A DNA stretch of 58,596 nucleotides from Acidobacteriaceae bacterium (lineage in GTDB: Bacteria; Acidobacteriota; Terriglobia; Terriglobales; Acidobacteriaceae): NCBI GenBank assembly GCA_003134815.1, contig PLCO01000045.1, positions 1-58,596 of the forward strand. Reading direction: 5' to 3'. Position numbers and translations under genes: made by a program. How positions within the stretch are numbered: position 1 is the first letter of the stretch; every line of letters starts with the position of its first letter. A model generated the notes under the pieces. That model was not told where the DNA came from. It saw nothing but the letters and a program-made list of their open reading frames with translations, and made no database searches. This document shows positions 34,601 to 41,303 of this stretch, one piece after another.

Positions 34601-34879
34601 AGGAGACGACGTCGAGTACACATACTCGACCCCGGAAATTTGATGCACCAGATTCTCGATGGGCAGCGAAACGCGTTGCTCCACTTCAGCGGGAGAGGCG
34701 CCCGGCATCGCGGTGGTGATGTCGAGCATCGGAACAAGAATCTGCGGCTCTTCCTCGCGGGGAATAATAGCGACCGCGAAGATTCCGAGAGCCAACGACG
34801 CAGCAATGAAGAGCGGCGTCAGCTTTGAATTGAGAAATGCATGAGCCAAGCGCCCGGCTATTCCAAGCTCTTGCTTCAT
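31628..34879 (-). CDS. RND-superfamily efflux pump, inner-membrane permease
   Basis: 1083 residues with the RND layout: helix 1 near 20-40, a large periplasmic loop, helices 2-6, a second loop, helices 8-12. Helix 4 carries the proton-relay pair in GILVDDAIVVVENMVRHFRL. Other conserved parts are PGASPAEVEQRVSLPIENL and ISGVEYVYSTSSPGQSLVIV near the N-terminus, and FIAGAGIIVRNSIILVDFIE in helix 10/11. It works with the MFP adaptor and TolC protein encoded just upstream, forming a tripartite proton-driven exporter. The substrate cannot be read from sequence. It overlaps both neighbouring genes by four bases. Confidence 0.95.
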   Translation of the reverse strand: MKQELGIAGRLAHAFLNSKLTPLFIAASLALGIFAVAIIPREEEPQILVPMLDITTAMPGASPAEVEQRVSLPIENLVHQISGVEYVYSTSSPGQSLVIVRFLVGTSQEDALIKVYSKLYSNFDRMPPGVSQPLIKARSIDDVPILALTLWGEHYNGYQLRAIAAEMQHNFEQISDVSETTIIGGLPRTMRVVLSTEKLSAYGLSPLAIVGHLEAANASVQAGNFAENNQEIRVDAGNLFTSREDLESVVVGVVGGRPVYLRDVAEKIVDGAADPADYVVYGTTSSGTTNSGASGARQYPAVTITVAKRKGTNATDIANAVLKSVHRMQGVTIPNDVTVTTTRNYGETAKNKSDELLEHLLLATLSVTLLVAIFLGWRESGVVLLAIPVTLALTMLVFYLLGYTINRVTLFASIFSIGILVDDAIVVVENMVRHFRLRENHGRSMSEVAVEAVAEVGNPTILATFAVIAAVLPMAFVRGLMGPYMRPIPVGASAAMLFSLLVAFVVSPWAALRLVGRHLEGAKILEPETENWRTRLYRRIMTPLIRSSRNRVLFFIGVAVLFLISVALVPLGLVRVKMLPFDNKSELQVVVNMPDGTPLEQTARVAQALGEELARQPDVLNYQVYSGTSGPYNFNGLVRHYYMRRQPNQADIQVNLLPAKQRSEQSHVIAKRLRPLLDSIGAAYGARIQVSEVPPGPPVVQTLVAEVYGPDLAGQTQVAQQIKSIFQKTPGVVDVDWYVEDPEPRLIMRVDEVKAAEHGIAVSDVAHALALATSGTEVGLIHDQTTREAVPAIVEIDRADRSSEQGLENIRLPGSDGGMVSLRELVTIERKTIEPSIYHKNLRRVVYVTGDVAGAEESPVYAILKMNKQLDHLTLPAGYTLTRYNASMPDSTDHYSMKWDGEWQITIEVFRDMGLAFAAVLVLIYVLVVGWFRSFIVPLIIMAPIPLTLVGIMPAHAILGAFFTATSMIGFIAGAGIIVRNSIILVDFIELRIRQGMPLAEAVVDAGATRFRPMLLTAAAVVVGASVILTDPIFQGLALSLIAGAVASTFLSWPTIPVLYFMVHSRHQSMPELQSESDQGDSL

Positions 34880-35985
34880 TGCTGGACCTCAATGCGCTTT
34901 CCGGCAAGGTCGCGGTCTGCAGGCGCGTCCACAAGTCTTTCGCCCGCGGAGATGCCCGATAGAACTTCAATGAGATCTCCTTGCGGCGCGCCGAGGGTGA
35001 GATAACGGAGTTGCGCGATTCCCTGGCTGTCCAAAACGTATGCACAGTTGAGCGAGCCTCGCGCCACCACTGCGGATCGCGGAATGAGAATTGCGCTGCG
35101 AACGCCGTTGGCAAATTCCGCTGTTCCATACATTCCGGCGCGAAGTTGGCTTGAGGAAGGCAGATCAATCTTGACAAGAAAACTGTGCGTTGAAGAGTCG
35201 GCAGCCGGATCGATCTCCGCGATCGTGCCTGCGATATTCGCGAACGACGCGCCGTCGACTGCAACTTGCGTCTTCATCCCCTTGTGGATTGCCCCGATCT
35301 CCGACTCATCCACAGTGGCTTGCAGTTGCAGGGCACCGGCCTGGTCAATCTGGAGCAAGGGCACGCCCGGTGAAGCCAGTGTTCCCGGATCGGCCATCCG
35401 CGCCGTCACGATACCGGCGAAGGGCGCCACCAAACGTGTGTAGCCAAGCATGGTGCGCGCACTTCTTTCCTGAGCTTCTGCCGCGTCGGTTTGCGCACGC
35501 ACAGCATCCAGCGTGGCCGCTGCCGCCTCGGCCTTCCGTGAGATTTCATCCATCTCCTGCGGGCTTACGCTTTTCTCGGCCTCCAACTGCCGGTAGCGCC
35601 CTAAAGTGCTGGCGGCAAGGCTCGAGTCAGTTTGTGCAGCTGCCTGCTGGCTTTGCGCTGCCTTCACTTCAGCCTGCGCCTGATTGACTTGAGCGCGCTG
35701 TGCCGCATCATCGAGCACAGCCAGAGTTTGGCCCGCTCTCACCGTGTCTCCCGCGCGCACCAAAACTTGCTGGATGCGGCCCGGAAATTGTGCGGACACG
35801 AGTGCGGTCTCACGAGCGTGAACGGCTCCCGTGGCGCGCACATTGACGGGCACTTCTCGCTGCTGACTCTCAACCACCCGCGCCTGAGCTGTTTCGACTG
35901 CAGATGCGGCTGAACCGCCGCCATGACAACCGGCCATCAGCGCCGTAGAGGCTGCAAGCAGACCCGCTCCTATGAAAATCTTCAT
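34876..35985 (-). CDS. RND efflux periplasmic adaptor (MFP), lipoprotein
   Basis: 369 residues. Signal sequence with lipobox L-M-A-G-C (Cys19), so it is lipid-anchored. A lipoyl/barrel-sandwich domain begins QFPGRIQQVLVRAGDTVRAG, an alpha hairpin coiled coil spans about 100-165, and beta-barrel and membrane-proximal domains follow (GIVTARMADPGTLASPGVPL). It links the RND pump to the TolC channel across the periplasm. ATGA overlaps with the genes on both sides show a tightly coupled operon. Confidence 0.93.
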   Translation of the reverse strand: MKIFIGAGLLAASTALMAGCHGGGSAASAVETAQARVVESQQREVPVNVRATGAVHARETALVSAQFPGRIQQVLVRAGDTVRAGQTLAVLDDAAQRAQVNQAQAEVKAAQSQQAAAQTDSSLAASTLGRYRQLEAEKSVSPQEMDEISRKAEAAAATLDAVRAQTDAAEAQERSARTMLGYTRLVAPFAGIVTARMADPGTLASPGVPLLQIDQAGALQLQATVDESEIGAIHKGMKTQVAVDGASFANIAGTIAEIDPAADSSTHSFLVKIDLPSSSQLRAGMYGTAEFANGVRSAILIPRSAVVARGSLNCAYVLDSQGIAQLRYLTLGAPQGDLIEVLSGISAGERLVDAPADRDLAGKRIEVQQ

Positions 35986-37364
35986 TGCAATTCCTCCGCT
36001 GCATCGGGAGTCAGCGTCCCAGTTGCATAAAGCAGTTCCGCATAGGCCATGGCACTGCCGTAAACGGCGTGCCAGTAGCTCGATTGGCTTTGCCGTTCCG
36101 CATCCTCGGCCCGCAGCAGTTCGGTGATGGTGGCAAGACCCGCGCCATAGCGGTTCTTGACGATGCGAAGACTCTCGGCCGAATCGTTCAGCGCGGCCTG
36201 TGCCGTCTCCAGCGAGAGTGCAGCCGTCTGACGATGAATGTGCGCCTGGCTTACTTCAAGGCGCACATGCTGCTGCGAAGCACTTAATTGTGCGTCGATC
36301 CGCTGCTTCGCGGCGCTTTGCTGCGCAAGCTGGGCGCGTTTGCCCAGCGGCAAAATGTTGATGCTGATCTGCACGCCGGCCACCCAGTTGTTTCCGCCCG
36401 ATCCCGCAAAGGCAGTCCGGTCTTCTTCCCAGTTCCCGTAGGCGCTTACGCGCGGGCCAAAGTCGGATCTCGCTGCTCCCAGAGCTGACGCTTGCGCCGA
36501 TTGCGACTGCCCCATCGCTATAAGATCGGGCCGCGCCTTTGCGGCGGTGGCGAGCTCGTCGACCAGTGCGAGCTGCGGGAAAGTATGCGGCTCAATCGGT
36601 TCTAACACGGATGCTTTGAGCTCCGGAGTTCCCATCGCCTCACGCAACTGCGCCCATGCCAGTTCCAGATCGCCCTGGGCCGCAATCAATTCTTCTTTGC
36701 GCGCGGCCACATTCACCTGGGCCGCCATCCGGTCCGACTCCACTGCAAGCCCGGCATTAACGTGATCTTCAACTGATGCCAACAGCGCCGCCGCCGTCTC
36801 CTGCTCATGCTGTGCGACATCAATTTCTCGCTGCGCATACAGCACGGCCTGGTACGCCTCGACAACCTGGAACGCGATCTGCTGGTCCGTCGCTTTGGCG
36901 GACGACGAGGAGCTTTCCTTGAGGAGATCGGCGCGGCGAATCTCCCTTTGCGTTTTGAAGGAATCGAACGCCGCCCACGTGCCTGAAAAGCGCGAAGAGA
37001 AATTTCCGATGGGCTGGGGAAAGTTCAACGCGTTCAGGGCAAAATCGGCTTGCGTGAACTGGCGTTGGCGCAACCGGGTGCCGAAGGCATATACCGGATC
37101 GTTCCCCCTCGATATGTCTTCAGTGAAGTTGAGTTGCGGCAGAAGCTGGGTTCGCGCTATCGCAGCCGACGCCTTTGCTCCCTGGTTGTCGGCGCGCGCA
37201 ATTGCGGCCTCGGGGCTTTGCCCCAGAGCCTGATTGATGGCCTGCCGAAGTGTCAGCGGCTCCTGCGCGGCTGCTGCCAATCCCCCCATGTAAAGCATGA
37301 AAAAGAGAGCCAGAACTTGATAAAGGCGAGAAAGCGTTGGGCGAAATGTTCCTGGAGAGTGCAT
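35982..37364 (-). CDS. TolC-family outer-membrane efflux protein
   Basis: 460 residues. There is a signal peptide (about 1-33, ending AAAAQ), then the two internally similar OEP repeats: EPLTLRQAINQALGQSPEAA at the first start, and ALVDELATAAKARPDLIAMG opening the second half. Long helices form the periplasmic tunnel. It is the first gene of the tolC-MFP-RND-DUF2892 operon and provides the outer-membrane exit duct. The promoter should lie in the 240 bp between its start and the tmRNA gene. Confidence 0.93.
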   Translation of the reverse strand: MHSPGTFRPTLSRLYQVLALFFMLYMGGLAAAAQEPLTLRQAINQALGQSPEAAIARADNQGAKASAAIARTQLLPQLNFTEDISRGNDPVYAFGTRLRQRQFTQADFALNALNFPQPIGNFSSRFSGTWAAFDSFKTQREIRRADLLKESSSSSAKATDQQIAFQVVEAYQAVLYAQREIDVAQHEQETAAALLASVEDHVNAGLAVESDRMAAQVNVAARKEELIAAQGDLELAWAQLREAMGTPELKASVLEPIEPHTFPQLALVDELATAAKARPDLIAMGQSQSAQASALGAARSDFGPRVSAYGNWEEDRTAFAGSGGNNWVAGVQISINILPLGKRAQLAQQSAAKQRIDAQLSASQQHVRLEVSQAHIHRQTAALSLETAQAALNDSAESLRIVKNRYGAGLATITELLRAEDAERQSQSSYWHAVYGSAMAYAELLYATGTLTPDAAEELQ

Positions 37365-37604
37365 TCATATGAATGAAGTCCCGGAACAGGGAATTCGTTA
37401 CATGGAAGCACGAAACAAACTTGCTTGCGACCGAGAAACGTGAGGCTGTGCCTGGATGACCGGCAAGCCGGGATAACCCAGGAGTTTGTACAATTTGTTG
37501 AGCGGCCCAAGCCAGAATCAGGTATCTCGAGACGCCATGGATGGAATTGCTGGCACCTGTTATGCGCGCAAGAAAAACATTTAAACTATTGATAATAAAA
37601 TAGT

Positions 37605-37958
37605 TGGTGGAGGCGGCGGGAGTCGAACCCGCGTCCGAAATCGCTGTCAGCCGGGAGAGTCCATGCTGTGTCCGATTCGATTGGATTCGCTCACGGCGCT
37701 TAAGAACGGACAAGATGCGACGAGAACTAGTCCGATGATCTCGCGCAAAACGACACGGACCGAGCCGTTAGCGCCAGCCTACTGAATGACGTCCGCTCAC
37801 AGCCCATAGGCGAAGCCGTGGAAGACGGCAGCTTAGTTAATTAAGCTGCAAGTGCCAGATTATCGTTGGCAACTTTAGTTTTGCAGGCGATTACGGGTGC
37901 CCACACCCCGACATGCCTCCCATGCCGCATTCGATCCCGTCGAAACCGTGACGCCCCC
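37605..37958 (-). ncRNA. ssrA: Transfer-messenger RNA (tmRNA)
   Basis: A one-piece tmRNA of about 354 nt. On the minus strand the 5' end reads GGGGGCGTCACGGTTTCGAC and the 3' end carries the T-arm GGTTCGACTCCCGCC and encoded CCA. The seven acceptor pairs (GGGGGCG with CGCCTCC, one G-U) close the tRNA-like domain. The tag frame at 37870-37841 encodes ANDNLALAA then TAA TTA. It rescues stalled ribosomes with SmpB (not in the window) and marks products for ClpXP-type proteolysis; clpX lies at the right end of this window. Several pseudoknot arms can be traced between tag and 3' domain. Confidence 0.97.
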
Positions 37959-38125
37959 ACATTTAGCGGCTACTTCTTTGATGATCCGGAAAAGCCGCCG
38001 GGTGCACACAGAGCCGATTGGCTCGTGCTGCTTCTCTTATTTTACGCCTATTTCTCTTTCAGCGCCCGGCTGCCGGTGATAGCGTTGCAGGATGCTGCTA
38101 AAGACGGCATCTGAAAGGGGATGGA

Positions 38126-38488
38126 ATGGTTAAGCAAGTAGTTCGGCTGACGGTAAGTCTGGTGGTAAATGACGGACAACTGGAAGCGTTCAAGAGCATT
38201 GCGCAAAGCATGACCTCCGTGAGCCAGGCGGAGCCCGGCACGCTGGGGTATGAGTGGTTTTCAAGCTCGGACGGAAAGCAGCAGCGGATCGTCGAGACCT
38301 ACGTCGATTCAAGCGCCTTAGAGGCGCACTTCATGGGACCTGCCGTGCAGGAGTGGGTGCCCAAGCTTGCTGCCCTCTGTAAGGTGTCCGGGTTCGAAAT
38401 CTATGGCGAACCAAGTCCGAAAGTAGCGGAAATGGCCAGCGGTTTTGGGGCGGTCGTTTACCAATACTGGACTGGAATCGGCCGCTAA
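38126..38488 (+). CDS. Antibiotic-biosynthesis-monooxygenase-type (ABM) protein
   Basis: 120 residues forming a single dimeric ferredoxin-like fold. The ABM core is visible in VVNDGQLEAFKSIAQSMTSV, the AEPGTLGYEWFSSSDGKQQR strand pair, and IVETYVDSSALEAHFMGPAV. Family members include quinol monooxygenases and many unassigned proteins that act on small aromatic compounds without a cofactor. The ATG follows AAAGGGGATGGA. It is divergent from tmRNA and apparently monocistronic. Confidence 0.85.
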   Translation: MVKQVVRLTVSLVVNDGQLEAFKSIAQSMTSVSQAEPGTLGYEWFSSSDGKQQRIVETYVDSSALEAHFMGPAVQEWVPKLAALCKVSGFEIYGEPSPKVAEMASGFGAVVYQYWTGIGR

Positions 38489-38588
38489 GTTTCGCGTCGC
38501 AAAATGAGCGTGAGCTTCGGCGACGGAGTGATGCCGTCGTTTACTGACGCACCGGGCACTGACCCCCCTGCGCCGGATCAGGCCCAAT

Positions 38589-39131
38589 CTAAAAGTGGAA
38601 GGCGACGCCCACGCCAATGCGATAGTGGGCTGGAGCTGGAGAGCCGGACGAAGGCGCCTTGGAGTTGCCCAGGTAGTCGCCCGTTACGCGCAGCTTGAGG
38701 CCAAGAAAGATGGGCAGGTCCGCGCCTGCGCCAAGCGCGTAGCTGGCCGCATTGTAAGAGACCGAGGGAAAGGTGGTAACGGTTGCGCTTTCATGAGCAA
38801 GCCCCGCGAGGCCATGAGCAAAGACGCTGAAGCCCGCGGCGTGAGCAGTGACACGCGGGCCGAACATCACCAGCGTAACGCTCTCGGAGAGGCCCGCTGG
38901 ATTCTGGCTGTAACGCGACAAGTCGCCTTCAATGCCAACGAAGGGGATCACCTTGACGTGCGCCGCAGCCTGCCAGCCATTCATGCCGGCCGTATTTGGC
39001 GCGAACAGATTGGCGCCGACGCGGCTGTAGCCGAAGTAGACATCCGCTTTATCTGCGCCCCATGCGCGGGCTGAAGGAACAAGCATAAGCAGGAATGCCG
39101 CAATAGACGAAGCAACGACGCGCAGCTTCAT
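38589..39131 (-). CDS. Outer-membrane beta-barrel (porin-like) protein
   Basis: About 180 residues from ATG 39131, fixed by GGAGG 7 bases upstream; the longer open frame to 39257 has no site. There is a signal peptide (KLRVVASSIAAFLLML...ARAWG), then alternating strands: DVYFGYSRVGANLF, VIPFVGIEGDLSRY, LVMFGPRVTAHAAG and a C-terminal HYRIGVGVAFHF ending in aromatic Phe, the usual barrel-insertion signal. It resembles eight-stranded OmpA/OmpW-like surface proteins. A ~111-bp nested palindrome lies about 110 bp upstream of its start. Confidence 0.8.
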   Translation of the reverse strand: MKLRVVASSIAAFLLMLVPSARAWGADKADVYFGYSRVGANLFAPNTAGMNGWQAAAHVKVIPFVGIEGDLSRYSQNPAGLSESVTLVMFGPRVTAHAAGFSVFAHGLAGLAHESATVTTFPSVSYNAASYALGAGADLPIFLGLKLRVTGDYLGNSKAPSSGSPAPAHYRIGVGVAFHF

Positions 39132-39239
39132 GATTGCCTCCATCGTTGGAATCAATTTGACTACCGAAACCAATTTAAACCCAAACGCAATGGCCTCAAA
39201 ATCAAGGCGACCCAACCGACCGCCGGCCGCCGCTCTTAG

Positions 39240-39350
39240 AGCATTTTCGGAATACACGTAGACTTTTTAAGAGCATTGAAAGGTGGCTTTTTCTTGAGGA
39301 AAAAGCCACTTGAGCGTGTGCTTCCGGTCTACAGCAATTCCGAAAATGCT
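39240..39350. repeat. Nested palindromic element, copy 1
   Basis: A 111-bp element with perfect 14-bp outer arms AGCATTTTCGGAAT (39240-39253) and ATTCCGAAAATGCT (39337-39350), a further 6-bp pair GTAGAC/GTCTAC (39258-39263 and 39327-39332), and an 11-bp core hairpin GTGGCTTTTTC/GAAAAAGCCAC (39283-39293 and 39299-39309) with loop TTGAG. A second copy at 56689-56798 has the same core stem, near-identical loop and equal length but different outer arms. It lies in non-coding DNA upstream of the beta-barrel gene and downstream of the CYCXC gene. Confidence 0.85.
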
Positions 39351-39387
39351 ATAGGCCGCCAGCGCGGCTATTCCTTGTTCTGCCTGG

Positions 39388-39840
39388 CTATTGCTTGTCC
39401 AGATCAATGGATTCGTAGTCGTGGCGGGCGATGCCGGCGCGAATCTGAGCGGGCGTCCAGCCGGCCTTGGTCTTGTAATAGGCGTAAAAGCCTTCCTGGG
39501 CGCAGGTGGAGCACTCAGTGGAGTGCGTGTTCTCGTAGCAACTGTGCAGGCTGGTGTGGCCTAGAGCGCGATCGCAGCGGCAGTTGCACGGCAACTGATA
39601 GATGACGCCCGGGACCTGCGCTGCGAGCTGGTAAACGCGCACCTGCCAGTGATTACGGAAGTTCGGCCCGGTTAACTGCGCGCCATGAAGGATGGCAGGG
39701 AGGGCATGGATATTGAGCGGCGCCGAGGGGTGGTATGCGGGGACGTCGTCGGCGGGGTTAGACCACTGCGCATAGCTGGCCGCAGTGAGCGCGAAGACGG
39801 CCAGGGACCAGATCCAGCGGCTCTTGAAGGAGTGTTTCAT
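39388..39840 (-). CDS. CYCXC-family exported protein (PCYCGC-like motif)
   Basis: 150 residues. A signal peptide (KSRWIWSLAVFALTAASYAQ) leads to a domain with LPCNCRCDRALGHTSLHSCY and ECSTCAQEGFYAYYKTKAGW. The C-N-C-R-C cluster with later Cys pairs and the I-R-A-G-I ending match CYCXC proteins, which are exported and may bind metal or heme. The function is unknown. Upstream of the start lie two tandem 27-bp near-identical repeats that may be operators. Confidence 0.8.
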   Translation of the reverse strand: MKHSFKSRWIWSLAVFALTAASYAQWSNPADDVPAYHPSAPLNIHALPAILHGAQLTGPNFRNHWQVRVYQLAAQVPGVIYQLPCNCRCDRALGHTSLHSCYENTHSTECSTCAQEGFYAYYKTKAGWTPAQIRAGIARHDYESIDLDKQ

Positions 39841-39858
39841 CGTGTGCCTCGAATTGTG

Positions 39859-39912
39859 CTTCTGGGGTTCATGATATGCAAATCCCTTCTGGGACTCATG
39901 GTATGCAAATCC
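39859..39912 (-). promoter_or_regulatory. Two tandem 27-bp repeats upstream of the CYCXC gene
   Basis: Positions 39859-39885 and 39886-39912 are directly adjacent copies differing at three of 27 bases. Both contain ATGCAAATCC and a C-A-T-G core. They lie 19 to 72 bases upstream of the start codon on the minus strand, where a regulator would act on the promoter. This is an inference from position and repetition; no regulator is known. Confidence 0.45.
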
Positions 39913-40451
39913 AATGATACGGGCGCGTGAGGGTCGTCACGGGCGCTGGCGGATCATCACGTTCGCTGGCGGAGCTGGGTTGCGCAAAAGCCCGGAATTG
40001 ACCTGCGCTTTGCGGTCGAAAAAGGGGCCGTTTGGGGCCTAAAACGGTCGTTTTCGCGCACAAAAACCGCGAAAAATCGCGAAAAATCGATGTGGATTTC
40101 GAGATCGATTTGTTGATTGCAAATGGGTTAAGTGCCATTTCGCGCCGAAAATACGATCACTTTTTTCTTTATTTAATTTCCAGAGCGCCCTGAAGGCGGC
40201 AACTGACCGAACTTGTAAACTTGCACCGCGGCGGTTCGGGAGTTCGCATACTCCCAGTTGGACGATTTGCGTTGCCCGAATTGCAGGGGATGACAGGTTT
40301 GTCGACATAAGACAAGTCTAGCGAATTGCCGGAATTAATCGGCAAAGCTAACTCTTATGGATGACGCAGGTTAGGAAGAAAGGGGCTTGACAGAAAAGCA
40401 GGGATCAGGAATCGGGGATCAGAATCGGGCGCAGCAGGAAAGCTGCGCACA
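39913..40451. other. Gene-poor stretch with short repeats
   Basis: No ORF here has a ribosome site and plausible product. Features seen: a duplicated cgcgaaaaat unit (40070-40092), a duplicated cgctggcgga unit (39950-39980), and a degenerate heptamer run (about 40401-40429, gggatca type). Minus-strand frames at 40039-40308 are not convincing. Confidence 0.4.
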
Positions 40452-40557
40452 TAAAAAGGCGGCACGAACGGTCTAGCTGTTCGTGCCGGGAGGCCAGTGA
40501 CGCAAACTACTTCCGGTCTGGAGGGATGAATCAGATACCTCCCCACCGGAATAAATA
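40452..40557 (-). ncRNA. Candidate small RNA with its own promoter and terminator
   Basis: On the minus strand a promoter-like pair TTGTAT (40592-40587), 17-bp spacer and TATGCT (40569-40564) is followed by a ~106-nt region with two hairpins. Hairpin 1 (40511-40551) pairs TTCCGGT with ACCGGAA and GGGAGG with CCCTCC around a 12-base loop. Hairpin 2 (40460-40488) is a perfect 10-bp stem CGGCACGAAC/GTTCGTGCCG followed by CCTTTTT, a good intrinsic terminator. A single-stranded linker GTAGTTTGCGTCACTGG joins them. There is no ORF and no downstream gene on this strand for hundreds of bases, so it looks like a free RNA rather than a leader. I do not recognise the class. Confidence 0.6.
40453..40488 (-). 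terminator. Intrinsic terminator of the candidate small RNA
   Basis: A ten-base-pair perfect stem (40460-40469 with 40479-40488), 9-base loop, then CC and five T on the minus strand (40457-40453). Confidence 0.75.
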
Positions 40558-40563
40558 CACGAT

Positions 40564-40592
40564 AGCATAGATCGAGGTAATTGCAAATACAA
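40564..40592 (-). promoter_or_regulatory. Sigma-70-like promoter of the candidate small RNA
   Basis: TTGTAT (-35, four of six consensus bases) and TATGCT (-10, four of six) are separated by exactly 17 bp on the minus strand. Predicted transcription start is near 40557. The surroundings are A+T-rich. Confidence 0.5.
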
Positions 40593-40959
40593 AATTCAAA
40601 ATTTATTTGCCAGTCATCCAATCAACCTTCCGGACGGACCTGCATCTAATAGTGGCCGGGATTTTGGGTTCCTAAACTGAGATTCTGAGAGGCGGAGTGC
40701 CGGTTCCGGCGAGCCTTTGCCTGAGCAGAAAGATGAGAACATCTTTAGAATAAGTCGCTTCAATTTGATCCAGGCGCTGCGGCTCCCGAGGGGCCGTCGA
40801 TGTGGGACGGATTCGCCTTGCCTGCCCTGGGCCAGTGCGCCAGCCCGAGGAGGACAAAGTGCACTGCGGAGGGTTCGATCGAGTACCACAATTTGGTAAA
40901 AATGGTGAATATACGGAATTGTGGAGCAGGGTTGGCCACTTGAGGCTTGGGGTAGCGTC
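40593..40959. other. Intergenic stretch, no gene supported
   Basis: A 127-codon frame on the minus strand (40614-40997) and a 60-codon frame on the plus strand overlap here. Neither has a ribosome site or a recognisable product, and both are rich in Arg, Pro and Ser as expected for chance frames. No structure of note was seen. Confidence 0.4.
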
Positions 40960-41169
40960 TTAAATGTGCGTTGGGGAATTTGCGCCGTCAATAACAATGG
41001 TTTGGCCGTGGACTGGACAGAAGTATGCCTTGCCAGATTCTCGCGGGGGATACACGGCAGGTTCGTTCACTACGATGGTGCTCATTAGCCGCCCGCACAG
41101 CTTGCAGAATGGATGGCCGTCTCTAATCTCAGCAGCGTCGTTACCGAAACTCATGTTTTCCTGCTGCAT
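40960..41169 (-). CDS. Small putative zinc-ribbon protein (69 aa)
   Basis: 69 residues from ATG 41169; ATG 41154 with AGCAGGAAAAC upstream gives 64 and is perhaps better. It has CKLCGRLMSTIV and later YFCPVHGQTIV: a Cys-x2-Cys and Cys-x2-His spaced about 25 residues apart, as in a small zinc ribbon. No family is recognised. It stands alone between long non-coding stretches. Confidence 0.5.
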   Translation of the reverse strand: MQQENMSFGNDAAEIRDGHPFCKLCGRLMSTIVVNEPAVYPPRESGKAYFCPVHGQTIVIDGANSPTHI

Positions 41170-41303
41170 ATTTAGATGACCCTACCTTCTTTGTGGCTTG
41201 AATTCAACAGCCGACTGTAAAACGGTAACCGACCCTCAAGGTCACGCCCTGCATAGGGGCTGGGATTGAGAATCGCGTTTAGACGATTGCTGAACTCATC
41301 GGA

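Noticed and set aside
39283..39309. Core hairpin considered as an ordinary terminator of the CYCXC gene
   Set aside because: It has no T run after the stem on the relevant strand, is nested in outer arms, and recurs upstream of a different gene where no terminator is expected.
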